Source: Bog-473 sp035552095
GTDB lineage: Bacteria; Actinomycetota; Acidimicrobiia; Acidimicrobiales; RAAP-2
Reading direction: 5' to 3'
Length of the DNA stretch: 64,000 nucleotides
Assembly (NCBI GenBank): GCA_035552095.1
Contig: DASZMA010000059.1
Span: 3,145 to 67,144, forward strand
Shown here: positions 15,688 through 24,277 of the stretch, piece after piece
Position numbering within the stretch: the first letter of the stretch is position 1
Layout: each line of letters opens with the position of its first letter
Position numbers and translations under genes: made by a program
The notes under the pieces: model-generated
The model's input: only the letters and a program-made list of their open reading frames with translations
The model's database searches: none
What the model was told of the DNA's origin: nothing

Positions 15688-17711
15688 GCGTCACCACGCG
15701 GCACGCCGCTCAACGCGCGCGCGCCGTCGCACCCCGGACGGTCGCACCCCGGACGGTCGCACCGCGGACGGTCGCACCCCGGACCCGGGTGGCTCCGAGC
15801 CGCCCCCGCCGGACCGAACCAGCCCGCCGGGCGCCCCGTCCCGCCCCGGATCCCCGTCGGGCCAAGCCGCGCGCCCGTCGATCACCCACCCGGACCACCG
15901 CCTGGGCCGGGGCCACCTTTCACCGCCGCATCCGACTGATCCGGCTGATCCTCGTGGTCGCCCTGCTGGCCCTGGTGGCCCGTCTGGTCAGCGTGCAGGT
16001 CTTCAACTCGGGGCAGTACCAGGCGGCCGCCCGCGGTGAGTCCTCCAAGACGATCAACCTGACCCCGCTGCGCGGCGGCATTTACGCCCGCGACGGCGCC
16101 CCGTTGGCGCTCTCGGTGCCCACCGTCGACGTCATCGCCGACGACTTCCAGGTGGCGCACCCGGTGACATCGGCCCAGGCGCTGGCACCGCTGCTCCATG
16201 TGCCGGCGGCCACCCTGGCCGCCGAGCTGCACCGGCACTCGGGCTACGTGGTGCTGGCCAAGCAACTCTCGCAGAGTGCCGGGCAGAAGATCACGGCCGA
16301 CGCCTTCCCCGGGATCACCCTGGTCGACGACGCCAAGCGGATCGTCACCAACGGGAACCTGGCCTCGCCCGTCCTCGGCTTCACCCACGCCAACGGGGAC
16401 GGTGGGGCCGGGCTCGAAGGGGAGGAGAACGGCGTGCTGGCCGGGACCGCCGGCAAGGAGACGATCATCGCCTCGCCGTCGGGGGTGACGCTGCCGCAGT
16501 CACCGGTGGCCGACAAAGTGGCCAGCAAGGCCGGCACCGGCGTTGAGCTCACGCTCGATGCGCAGCTGCAGTACGAGTCCGAGCAGGCCCTGGCCCAGGC
16601 CATTGAGTCGTCCCAGGCGCTCAGCGGCACCGTCATTGTCGAGGACGTCAAGACCGGCCAGATCCTGTCCATGGCCAACCTGGTCTCGACCCACCCCAAC
16701 GCACCGGTATCGGCCACGCCGCCGGCGGTCACCACGGTGGGCGGCGTCATCCCGATCGGCCCCACCAACGCGGTGGACGAAGCGCCGAGCAACACCGCCG
16801 TCACCAAGCTCTACGAGCCCGGATCGGTCTTCAAGCTGGTCACGTTCTCGGCCGCTCTGCAGTACGGGCTCATCAACCCGAATTCCGTCTTCAGCGTCCC
16901 CGACCAGATCAAGCTGGACGGCTCCACCTTCCATGACGCCGACCCCCACCCGACCGAGTCGCTCACCGCCACCCAGATCCTGGCCCAGTCCTCCAACATC
17001 GGCACGTCGGAGATCGCCCAGGGGCTGGGCGAACAGCGCCTGCTGGCCCAGGTGAAGAACCTGGGCTTCGGGCAGGCCACCGGCCTCAACTTCCCGGGGG
17101 AGTCGGCCGGCCTTCTGGCCACGGCCGCCCAGTGGGAGCCCACTGACTACGTGTCGCTGCCCATCGGGCAGGTGGACGCGGTCAGCGCCCTGCAGGTGCT
17201 CGATGCCTACAACGCGGTGGCCAACGGTGGCATCTTCGTCCAGCCCAAACTGGTGCAGGCCACGGTCAGCCCGTCCGGCGCCGTCACCAAGACGGCCCCC
17301 ACCCCGACCCACCGGGCCTTCTCGCCCCAGGTCGACTCCGAGTTGACCTCCATGCTGGCCCAAGTGGTGCAGAGCGGGACCGGGTCCACCGCCTCGGTGC
17401 CGGGGTACACCGTGGCCGGCAAGACCGGCACGGCCCAGATTCCCACCACGGGCAAGGACTCCTACGTCACGGGCGCCTACATGGCCTCCTTCGTCGGCTT
17501 CGCCCCCGTGGTCAACCCCACCCTCTCCATCATCGTGGTCCTGGACCGTCCCACGCCGATCTTCGGCGGCACGGTGGCCGCGCCGGTGTTCTCCCAGATC
17601 ATGAGCTACGCGCTGCACCGCTACGACATCCCGACGACGCCCGGAGCACCCCAGCAGGCCCCGGCCACGACCACGGAGAGCCCCACCAATCAGGCCCAGG
17701 ACATCACATGA
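15684..17711 (+). CDS. ftsI: Penicillin-binding protein FtsI (PBP3, septal transpeptidase)
   Basis: FtsI is the septal peptidoglycan transpeptidase, which cross-links glycan made by FtsW. This 675-residue protein has a long basic N-terminal tail with four near-identical VAPRT repeats, one transmembrane helix (about residues 85-105), a dimerisation domain, and the transpeptidase domain with YEPGSVFKLVTF (SxxK), SSNIG (SxN) and AGKTGTAQIP (KTG). It has no PASTA repeats and ends in a Thr/Pro-rich tail. The ATG at 15684 overlaps the ftsL stop (ATGA). Its own stop overlaps a 30-codon open frame leading to murE. Confidence 0.93.
   Translation: MSVTTRHAAQRARAVAPRTVAPRTVAPRTVAPRTRVAPSRPRRTEPARRAPRPAPDPRRAKPRARRSPTRTTAWAGATFHRRIRLIRLILVVALLALVARLVSVQVFNSGQYQAAARGESSKTINLTPLRGGIYARDGAPLALSVPTVDVIADDFQVAHPVTSAQALAPLLHVPAATLAAELHRHSGYVVLAKQLSQSAGQKITADAFPGITLVDDAKRIVTNGNLASPVLGFTHANGDGGAGLEGEENGVLAGTAGKETIIASPSGVTLPQSPVADKVASKAGTGVELTLDAQLQYESEQALAQAIESSQALSGTVIVEDVKTGQILSMANLVSTHPNAPVSATPPAVTTVGGVIPIGPTNAVDEAPSNTAVTKLYEPGSVFKLVTFSAALQYGLINPNSVFSVPDQIKLDGSTFHDADPHPTESLTATQILAQSSNIGTSEIAQGLGEQRLLAQVKNLGFGQATGLNFPGESAGLLATAAQWEPTDYVSLPIGQVDAVSALQVLDAYNAVANGGIFVQPKLVQATVSPSGAVTKTAPTPTHRAFSPQVDSELTSMLAQVVQSGTGSTASVPGYTVAGKTGTAQIPTTGKDSYVTGAYMASFVGFAPVVNPTLSIIVVLDRPTPIFGGTVAAPVFSQIMSYALHRYDIPTTPGAPQQAPATTTESPTNQAQDIT
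15726..15785 (+). repeat. Four tandem 15-bp repeats in ftsI
   Basis: Four consecutive copies of a 15-base unit (GTCGCACCCCGGACG and one-base variants) encode VAPRT four times in the cytoplasmic N-terminal tail of FtsI. Third copy carries C-to-G and fourth G-to-C changes. It is a candidate for slippage-driven length variation. Confidence 0.85.
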
Positions 17712-17800
17712 CCCGCTACCATCGGCGAGCCGACAGTGGGTGGCCCGGAATTTCCGGGCTCGCATCGCTGTGGCGGCGACGATGCGACCTGTGCAGATGA
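17708..17800 (+). CDS. 30-codon bridging ORF between ftsI and murE
   Basis: An ATG at 17708 overlaps the ftsI stop (ATGA). The frame runs 30 codons (begins MTRYHRRADSG, ends WRRRCDLCR) and its TGA at 17798-17800 overlaps the murE ATG (ATGA). The product would be a small, very basic peptide with two cysteines. No family is recognised. It may exist mainly to pass ribosomes from ftsI to murE, or simply be chance; the double overlap is the only evidence. Confidence 0.4.
   Translation: MTRYHRRADSGWPGISGLASLWRRRCDLCR
17743..17759 (+). promoter_or_regulatory. Perfect hairpin between ftsI and murE
   Basis: GCCCGGAA (17743-17750), a single T, and TTCCGGGC (17752-17759) form an almost perfect palindrome 38 bases before murE. 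It lies inside the bridging ORF. It could act as an mRNA processing or stability element; no T-run follows, so it is not an intrinsic terminator. Confidence 0.4.
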
Positions 17801-19323
17801 ACCTCCTGTTCGACGATATAGAGGTCATTGAGACAGCCGGAGACCCGGCCACCGTCGACATCGGCGGCATCGCCCACGACAGCCGGCGGGTCGTCCCGGG
17901 GGACCTCTTCTGCTGCCTGCCCGGCCAGCTCAGCGACGGCCACGCCTTCGCCGTCGAGGCGGTGGACCGCGGTGCGGTCGGGCTGGTCTGCGAACACTTC
18001 ATCCCCGAGCTCCTCGACCAGCCGGTGGTCCAGACCCGGATCGCTCCGGGCACCATCCGCCCCGTCATGGCCCGGCTGGCCGCCGCCTTCTACGGCTTCC
18101 CGGCCCGCGAGCTGCTCATGGTCGGGGTCACCGGGACGAACGGCAAGACGACGGTGACCAGTGTGCTGGGGGACCTGCTGGAGGCCACCGGCCGCCCGAC
18201 CAACGTGATGGGCACCCTCTCGGGGGCCCGGACCACGCCCGAAGCCACCGAGGTGCAGCGCGTGCTGGCCGGGGTGCGCGACCGGCAGCGCTCGGACAAC
18301 CGGCACCACGCCGTGGCCATGGAGGTCTCCAGCCACGCGCTGGTCCAGGCCCGGGTGGAGGGGGTCCACTTCGACGTGGCCGTCTTCACCAATCTCAGCC
18401 ATGACCACCTCGACTACCACGGGACCATGGAGGACTACTTCGCGGCCAAGAGCATCCTGTTCTCGCCCGACCACGCGTTGCGCGCCGTGGTGAACGCCGA
18501 CGACGAGTACGGCCGGCGCCTGCTGGCACAGGCCCGCATCCCCATGGTGGCGGTGCACCACGGTGACGCCGGCGACATTGTGCTGCGGCCCGGCCACACC
18601 GAGTTCACCTGGCGCGACCATCGGGTGACCACCCCGCTCACCGGTTCTATCAACGTGGACAACACGCTGCTAGCGGCCGAGGCGGCCCTGGCCCTCGGGC
18701 TCGAGGTGGCCGAAGTGGCGGGCGCCCTGGCCCACCTGTCGCCCGTACCCGGCCGCTTCCAGGTGGTGGCCGCCCCGCCGACCGAGGCCGTCGCCGGGAA
18801 AGGCCGCCCGCCCTTCACCGTCATGGTCGACTACGCCCACACCCCGGCCGGGCTCGAGGTCGTACTGGGCGAGGCACGTGGACTGACCGGTCCGGGCGGC
18901 CGGGTCCTGGTCGTCTTCGGCTGCGGCGGCAACCGCGACCGGACCAAGCGGCCGAAGATGGGCCGGGCTGCCTCGACCCTGAGCGACCTCGCCGTGCTGA
19001 CCTCGGACAATCCGCGTGACGAGGACCCGCTGGCCATCATTGAAGAGGTCCGCGCCGGCGTCGTCGCCAAACCCGGACCGCCGTCGTTCATGGTGGAACC
19101 CGATCGCGGCCTGGCCATCCGCCGTGCCCTCGACGAGGCCCGGCCGGGCGACGTCGTCATCATCGCCGGCAAGGGGCATGAGACCTATCAGGAGGTCGAG
19201 GGCCGTCGGCTCCCGTTCGACGATGTGGTCGAGGCGCGCCAGTCACTGTCGGTCCGGTACCCCACGGATCCGCTGTCATGGGTCCCCTCGTCCCGTCCCG
19301 ACGCAACCCCCGAAGGCAGGTAA
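17797..19323 (+). CDS. murE: UDP-MurNAc-tripeptide synthetase MurE
   Basis: MurE adds the third amino acid to UDP-MurNAc-L-Ala-D-Glu in the cytoplasm. Motifs are HDSRRVVPGDLFCCLPG, the ATP loop VGVTGTNGKTTVTSVLG, the central domain TNLSHDHLDYHGTMEDYF with its carbamylated-lysine region, and TSDNPRDEDP. The DNPR motif is diagnostic of meso-diaminopimelate-adding enzymes, so the peptidoglycan should be of the DAP type. The ATG at 17797 gives 508 residues; in-frame GTG 17740, ATG 17782 and GTG 17791 are alternatives. murF, which normally follows in actinobacteria, is missing: mraY begins four bases after the stop. Confidence 0.94.
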   Translation: MNLLFDDIEVIETAGDPATVDIGGIAHDSRRVVPGDLFCCLPGQLSDGHAFAVEAVDRGAVGLVCEHFIPELLDQPVVQTRIAPGTIRPVMARLAAAFYGFPARELLMVGVTGTNGKTTVTSVLGDLLEATGRPTNVMGTLSGARTTPEATEVQRVLAGVRDRQRSDNRHHAVAMEVSSHALVQARVEGVHFDVAVFTNLSHDHLDYHGTMEDYFAAKSILFSPDHALRAVVNADDEYGRRLLAQARIPMVAVHHGDAGDIVLRPGHTEFTWRDHRVTTPLTGSINVDNTLLAAEAALALGLEVAEVAGALAHLSPVPGRFQVVAAPPTEAVAGKGRPPFTVMVDYAHTPAGLEVVLGEARGLTGPGGRVLVVFGCGGNRDRTKRPKMGRAASTLSDLAVLTSDNPRDEDPLAIIEEVRAGVVAKPGPPSFMVEPDRGLAIRRALDEARPGDVVIIAGKGHETYQEVEGRRLPFDDVVEARQSLSVRYPTDPLSWVPSSRPDATPEGR

Positions 19324-19326
19324 CCC

Positions 19327-20367
19327 GTGCTCGGGCTGCTGGTGTCGGGCGGCATCGCTCTGTGGGTCACCGTGTTGGCCACACCCTCCCTCATGCGCTG
19401 GTTGCGCATCCGTCGTATCGGCCAACCCATCCGCGAGGACGGGCCGGCCAGTCACAACGTCAAGGCCGGCACGCCCACCATGGGCGGACTGGCCATCCTC
19501 TGCGGGGTCGTGCTCGGCTACGCCATCGGGCACATCGGGACCGAGATCCGGTTCTCCCGCACCGGCTATCTGGCCATTCTGGCCATCGTCTCCTTCGGCG
19601 GCATCGGGTTCCTCGACGACTGGATCAAAGTCCGCCACCGGCGCAGCCTCGGTCTGAACAAGCGAGCGAAGTCAGGGGCGCAGGTGGCCTTTGCCGTGCT
19701 GTTCGCCGAGCTGTCCCTGCACTGGGCCCACACCTCGACCGCACTCTCGTTCACCCGCATCGCCGTCCCGGGCGTCAACCTGGGGCAGATCGGATGGGTG
19801 GTCTTCGCCGTGCTGGTCATGGTGGGCACGTCGAACGCGGTCAACATCACCGACGGGGTGGACGGCCTGGCCGCCGGCACGTCCACGTTCTGCTTCGCCG
19901 TGCTGGCCATCATGGCCTACTGGATCTTCCGCCACGTGTCCATCTACCACGTGCTCCCAGCCTCGGCCATCGACCTGGCGCTGGTGGCGGTGTCGCTGGC
20001 CGGGGCGTGCATCGGCTTCCTCTGGTGGAACGCGGCGCCGGCCAAAATCATCATGGGCGATACCGGCTCCCTGGCCATCGGCGCCGGCCTGGCCGCCCTG
20101 TGCCTCCTGCTCAACCTGGACCTGCTCCTGCCCATCATCGGCGGGTTGTTCGTGATGGAGACGCTGTCGGTCATCGCCCAGGTGGTGAGCTTCCGGGTCT
20201 TCCACCGCCGCATCTTCCGGATGGCGCCCATCCACCACCATTTCGAGCTGGCCGGCTGGCCCGAGACGACCGTGATCGTGCGCTTCCAGATGCTGGGCGG
20301 CCTCTTCGTGGCGCTGGCCCTTGGCATCTTCTACGGCGACTTCCTGACCGTGGCGAAGTTCACGTGA
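19327..20367 (+). CDS. mraY: Phospho-MurNAc-pentapeptide transferase MraY
   Basis: MraY is an integral membrane enzyme that transfers phospho-MurNAc-pentapeptide to undecaprenyl phosphate, forming lipid I. Family signatures are HNVKAGTPTMGGLAIL, FLDDWIKVRHRRSLGLNKRAK (Asp-Asp pair), NITDGVDGLAAG, MGDTGSLAIGAGLAAL and the C-terminal APIHHHFELAGWPE. All key Asp and His residues are present and about ten transmembrane helices can be counted. The GTG start lies three bases after the murE stop. Its own stop GTGA overlaps the start of a small frame that leads to ftsW. Confidence 0.95.
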   Translation: MLGLLVSGGIALWVTVLATPSLMRWLRIRRIGQPIREDGPASHNVKAGTPTMGGLAILCGVVLGYAIGHIGTEIRFSRTGYLAILAIVSFGGIGFLDDWIKVRHRRSLGLNKRAKSGAQVAFAVLFAELSLHWAHTSTALSFTRIAVPGVNLGQIGWVVFAVLVMVGTSNAVNITDGVDGLAAGTSTFCFAVLAIMAYWIFRHVSIYHVLPASAIDLALVAVSLAGACIGFLWWNAAPAKIIMGDTGSLAIGAGLAALCLLLNLDLLLPIIGGLFVMETLSVIAQVVSFRVFHRRIFRMAPIHHHFELAGWPETTVIVRFQMLGGLFVALALGIFYGDFLTVAKFT

Positions 20368-20468
20368 GGACACTCCACCACTTGGGAGGCGACATGGAGG
20401 AAGCTGGTGGCATGTGTCGGGTGTCGGACCGGACTGACGGGCGCGTCGTCGCGCCGGTGGCGCCATGA
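20364..20468 (+). CDS. 34-codon bridging ORF between mraY and ftsW
   Basis: A frame from GTG 20364, overlapping the mraY stop (GTGA), runs 34 codons to a TGA at 20466-20468 that overlaps the ftsW ATG (ATGA). Inside it an ATG at 20394 has a good GGGAGG site five bases upstream, so a 24-residue peptide (begins MEEAGGMCRVSD, ends RVVAPVAP) is the most likely product. A GGCGCG/CGCGCC hairpin (20440-20455) lies just before ftsW. No family is recognised. It occupies the place where murD sits in other actinobacteria, but shows no MurD sequence. Confidence 0.5.
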   Translation: MRTLHHLGGDMEEAGGMCRVSDRTDGRVVAPVAP

Positions 20469-21772
20469 CGCCCTCCCGCGCTGCGCTGGCCGCGCCCGCC
20501 GTGCCCCGGGTCTCGGGGCGGCACTCGACCCGGTCGACCCGGTCCAGTGCCCGCAGCAGGACGGCGCCCTCGAGCGGACTGGCGGCGGCCATCCGCCAGC
20601 TGCCCACCGCCACCATCTTGGGCATCGTGGTGGCGCTGCTCTGCGTGATCGGCCTGGTGATGGTGGGCTCGGCCTCCTCGGTCATCTCCATCTCCATCTA
20701 CGGCAGCCCCTGGGCCATCCTCATCCGCGAGGGCATGTGGATGGGCCTCGGCCTGGCCGCCCTGGGCGTGGCCGTGCGTCTCGACTACCGCAAGCTGCGG
20801 CGCTTCAGCCCGCTGCTCCTAGTGGTGACCTTCGGCTTGCTGCTCGTCGTCCTGGTGCCGGGGTTGGGCGTCCACGTACAGGGGTCCAGTCGCTGGGTCG
20901 GCTTCGGGCAGTTCCGGCTGCAGCCCTCGGAGCTCATGAAGCTGGCCCTGGCCGTCTTCTCGGCTGACTTCATCACCCGCCGGCTCGATGAGGATTCCAG
21001 CGACCGCCGCATCATGGGACCGCTCCTCATGGTCACCGGTGCCGCCGGGATCCTGATCCTGGTGCAACCCGACATGGGAACGGCGCTGGTGCTGGGCTGC
21101 GTGGCCATGGCGCTGCTCTTCGTTTCCGGCGTCCGCCTGGGCCCGGTACTCAAGATCCTGGGCGTACTGGCCGCCCTGGCCCTCATCGTGGCCATCGCCT
21201 CCCCCTACCGGCGGGAACGGCTCCTCTCCTTCCTCGATCCCTCCGCCCATGGGTCGGGCTCGGGCTACCAGGTGGTGCAGTCGCTGATCGGCCTGGGCTC
21301 GGGCCACCTGTTCGGGGCCGGCCTCGGTGGTGGCCAGCAGCAGTGGGGCTTCCTGCCCAACGCCCACACCGACTTCATCTTCTCGGTCATCGGGGAGGAG
21401 CTCGGCTTCGTCGGCGCCGCCCTGGTGCTGCTCCTGCTGGGCGCGTTCGTCTGGTTCGGCATCCGGGCGGCCACCCGATCCCCGGACCGCTTCGGCGGGC
21501 TCCTGGCCATCGGCCTGGTGGCCTGGGTGGCCAGCGAGACGCTGATCAACGTGGGGGCGGTGGTGGGCGTCCTGCCCGTCACAGGGATCCCGCTGCCCTT
21601 CATCTCCTTCGGCGGTTCCTCGCTGGTCATCACCATGGTGGCGGCCGGCATCCTGATCAACATCGCTCGGCACGAGCAGACCAGCCAGCCCCACGGCACC
21701 CTCAGCGTGCCGCGCCGCGGCAGTGAACGGACGACGGGCCGTTCTTCTGCTGTCCGCGGGCGAGGTCGATGA
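20465..21772 (+). CDS. ftsW: Septal peptidoglycan polymerase FtsW
   Basis: FtsW is a SEDS-family glycosyltransferase that polymerises lipid II at the septum together with FtsI. The 435-residue protein has about ten transmembrane helices. Family motifs are VQGSSRWVGFGQFRLQPSEL (with the catalytic-loop Asp region further on), ILVQPDMGTALVL, FLPNAHTDFIFSVIGEELGF and GIPLPFISFGGSSL. The Arg/Ser-rich N-terminal 45 residues are cytoplasmic. Its ATG overlaps the stop of the preceding small ORF, and there is no strong ribosome-binding site of its own, so ftsW translation is probably coupled to it. Confidence 0.94.
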   Translation: MTPSRAALAAPAVPRVSGRHSTRSTRSSARSRTAPSSGLAAAIRQLPTATILGIVVALLCVIGLVMVGSASSVISISIYGSPWAILIREGMWMGLGLAALGVAVRLDYRKLRRFSPLLLVVTFGLLLVVLVPGLGVHVQGSSRWVGFGQFRLQPSELMKLALAVFSADFITRRLDEDSSDRRIMGPLLMVTGAAGILILVQPDMGTALVLGCVAMALLFVSGVRLGPVLKILGVLAALALIVAIASPYRRERLLSFLDPSAHGSGSGYQVVQSLIGLGSGHLFGAGLGGGQQQWGFLPNAHTDFIFSVIGEELGFVGAALVLLLLGAFVWFGIRAATRSPDRFGGLLAIGLVAWVASETLINVGAVVGVLPVTGIPLPFISFGGSSLVITMVAAGILINIARHEQTSQPHGTLSVPRRGSERTTGRSSAVRGRGR

Positions 21773-22899
21773 CGCGCAGGCGCGGCGCGGTGATCGCCGG
21801 CGGCGGGACCGGAGGGCACATCGTCCCGTCGCTCCAGGTCGCCCGGGCGCTGGTGCAGCGGGGCCATCCGGCCGACACCGTTGAGCTCTACGGATCACGA
21901 CGGGGCCAGGAGGCCACCGTCTGGCCGCCGCTCGAGTTCCCCTACACCCTGCTGCCCGGACGCGGCATCCGGCGCAGCGTGGCGCCCGCCGCCCTCTGGG
22001 CCAACGGCGGCGCCGTGCTCGGGCTGGCCTGGGCCGCCCTGCGGGCGTTCGGTTCCTTCCTGGTCCGGCGGCCCCGGGTGGTCGTGGTGGTCGGGGGGTA
22101 CGCCGGCTTCGCCGCCGGCCTGGCTGCCGTGCTCACCCGGGTCCCCCTGGTCCTGGTGACGACTGACGCCGTCCCCGGCGCGGTCAACGGCCTGCTGGGC
22201 CGCTTCGCCGCCGCCAACGCCGTGGCGTTCGCCGGCACCGGGCTGCCCCGGGCCCATGTCACCGGCACCCCGGTCCGTCCCGAGATGGCCGCGCTGGACC
22301 GTTCCGTGGCCGGGCGGGCCGCCGCCCGGGCCGAGTTGGGGCTGCCGGCCGACCGTTGCCTGCTGGCCGTCTTCGGCGGGTCGTTGGGCGCCCGCCGCAT
22401 CAACGCGGCGGTGGCCGAGCTGGAGCAGCAGTGGCCCCAGCGCGACGAGGTCTCGGTGTACCACGTGGCCGGCCGGCGCGACTACGACCGGTTCGCCGCG
22501 TCCACTCGCCCGGCGCCGGACGACGACCGGGCGCCCTACGTGGTGGTGCCGTTCGAGGATCGCATGCCGGTGCTCTACACGGCGGCCGATCTCTTCGTGT
22601 GCCGGGCCGGCGCCATGACGGTGGCCGAGCTGGTGATGGCCGGCATGCCGGCCATCCTGGTCCCGTTGCCCGGAGCGCCCCGCGACCACCAGACCCGCAA
22701 CGCCCAGGCGCTGGTGGCGGCCGGGGCGGCCGTGGTGCTGCCCGACGCCGCCTGCGACGGCGACCGGCTGGCGGCCGAGCTCAATGTGCTGCTCGGTGAT
22801 ACCCACGCGCTGGCCCGGATGGGGGAGGCGGCCCGCAGCCTGGCCCACCCCGATGCCGCGGCCCGGGTGGCGGAGTTGATCGATGCCCATGCCCGCTGA
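21769..22899 (+). CDS. murG: UDP-GlcNAc:lipid I transferase MurG
   Basis: MurG is a GT28 glycosyltransferase at the inner face of the membrane; it adds GlcNAc to lipid I to make lipid II. The N-terminal loop VIAGGGTGGHIVPSLQVA, the membrane-association region, VVVVGGYAGFAAGLAA, VTGTPVRPEM, the second loop VFGGSLGARRIN and the nucleotide-sugar segment CRAGAMTVAELVMAGMPAIL are as expected. It has 376 residues. It overlaps ftsW by ATGA and murC by about 17 bases. Confidence 0.95.
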   Translation: MTRRRGAVIAGGGTGGHIVPSLQVARALVQRGHPADTVELYGSRRGQEATVWPPLEFPYTLLPGRGIRRSVAPAALWANGGAVLGLAWAALRAFGSFLVRRPRVVVVVGGYAGFAAGLAAVLTRVPLVLVTTDAVPGAVNGLLGRFAAANAVAFAGTGLPRAHVTGTPVRPEMAALDRSVAGRAAARAELGLPADRCLLAVFGGSLGARRINAAVAELEQQWPQRDEVSVYHVAGRRDYDRFAASTRPAPDDDRAPYVVVPFEDRMPVLYTAADLFVCRAGAMTVAELVMAGMPAILVPLPGAPRDHQTRNAQALVAAGAAVVLPDAACDGDRLAAELNVLLGDTHALARMGEAARSLAHPDAAARVAELIDAHAR

Positions 22900-24277
22900 G
22901 CGCGCCCTGACCCTGGACCTGCGCACGGCGCGCCGGATCCACATCGTCGGCATCGGGGGCGCCGGCATGAGCGCCATCGCGCTGGTGCTGCGGGCCATGG
23001 GGCACACCGTGTCGGGCTCGGACCTGAAGGACTCCCCGATGGCGGACCGCCTGCGGGCCCAGGGGATCGCCGTGGCCGTCGGCCACCGGGCCGAGAACGT
23101 GGGCCCGGTCGATGCCGTGACCTACTCGCCGGCGGTGGGCCTGAACAACCCCGAGATCGTGGCTGCCGCCGCCCGGGGCGGCCTGGTCCTGCCGCGCTCC
23201 GCCGTGCTGGCCGCCATCTGCGCCACCCGGCGCTGCCTGGCCGTGGCCGGCACCAAGGGCAAGACGACCACGGCGTCCATGCTGTCGCTCATCCTGGTCG
23301 AAGCCGGCCTGCGGCCGTCCTTCCTCATCGGGGCCGACGTGAACGAAATCGGCACCAACGCCGTGTGGGACAGCGGGGAGTGGCTGGTCGTCGAGGCCGA
23401 CGAGAGCTACGGCACGTTCCAGGCCATCGCGCCCGATCTGGCCGTCCTGACCAACGTCGAGGCGGACCATCTGGACCACTACGGGACCTTCGAGGCGTTG
23501 CGCGCCGCCTTCAGCGCCTTCGTCGGCCTGGCTGGGGACGGGTCGGTGGTCTCGGCCGACGACCGGCACGCCGCCGCCATCGGGCGCGAGCGCGGCTCGG
23601 TGTCAGTGGGCACCGACCCTGACGCCACCTTCACCATGAACCAGGTCGTCCTCAGCCGCAGCTCGGTGTCGTTCACCCTGCACGGCCCCGACGGCGTGCT
23701 CGGCGAGCTGACCGTGGGCGTGCCCGGGCTGCACAACGCCCGCAACGCCGCCCTGGCCGCGGTGGCCGCCCTCCGGGTCGGCGTGGACTTCTCCGCGGTG
23801 GCCGCGGCCCTGGCCCGGTTCGCCGGGGTGAGCCGGCGCTTCGAGTTCCGCGGCGAGCACAACGGTGTGACCTTCGTCGACGACTACGCCCACCTTCCCT
23901 TCGCCGTGCGGGCCGCTCTGGCCACGGCCAAGTCGGGGGGCTGGTCTCGCATCGTGGCCGTCTTCCAACCCCACCGCTACACCCGCACGGCCGAGCTGGC
24001 GCAGGCGTTCGGCACCGCCTTCGCCGAGGCCGATGTCCTGGTGGTGACCGATGTCTACAGCGCCGGCGAGACGCCGATCCCGGGTGTCTCGGGGCGGTTG
24101 GTGGCCGACGCCGTGCGGGCCCAGGACCCCCGGCTCCCGGTGACCTACGCCCCGAGCTGGGACGAGCTGCGCCGGGTGGTGGCCGGCCTGGTGGCGCCCG
24201 GCGACCTCTGCCTCACCCTGGGGGCGGGGGACCTGACCACGCTGCCCGATGAACTCCTGGCCGCACCGTCGTGGTGA
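22883..24277 (+). CDS. murC: UDP-N-acetylmuramate--L-alanine ligase MurC
   Basis: MurC attaches L-Ala to UDP-MurNAc in an ATP-dependent reaction. Motifs include IHIVGIGGAGMSAIA, the ATP loop VAGTKGKTTTASML (Lys where many MurC have His), VEADESYGTF, NVEADHLDHYG, and FQPHRYTRT in the C-terminal domain. Length 464 residues. Two in-frame ATGs (22883 and 22889) are possible starts, both inside the end of murG. The end overlaps murB. Together with MurE it is one of only two Mur ligases in this cluster. Confidence 0.94.
   Translation: MPMPAERALTLDLRTARRIHIVGIGGAGMSAIALVLRAMGHTVSGSDLKDSPMADRLRAQGIAVAVGHRAENVGPVDAVTYSPAVGLNNPEIVAAAARGGLVLPRSAVLAAICATRRCLAVAGTKGKTTTASMLSLILVEAGLRPSFLIGADVNEIGTNAVWDSGEWLVVEADESYGTFQAIAPDLAVLTNVEADHLDHYGTFEALRAAFSAFVGLAGDGSVVSADDRHAAAIGRERGSVSVGTDPDATFTMNQVVLSRSSVSFTLHGPDGVLGELTVGVPGLHNARNAALAAVAALRVGVDFSAVAAALARFAGVSRRFEFRGEHNGVTFVDDYAHLPFAVRAALATAKSGGWSRIVAVFQPHRYTRTAELAQAFGTAFAEADVLVVTDVYSAGETPIPGVSGRLVADAVRAQDPRLPVTYAPSWDELRRVVAGLVAPGDLCLTLGAGDLTTLPDELLAAPSW

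Noticed and set aside
20364..20468. A murD remnant in the mraY-ftsW gap
   Set aside because: The 34-codon frame shows no MurD motif (no GTNGKTT loop or ligase C-terminal sequence).
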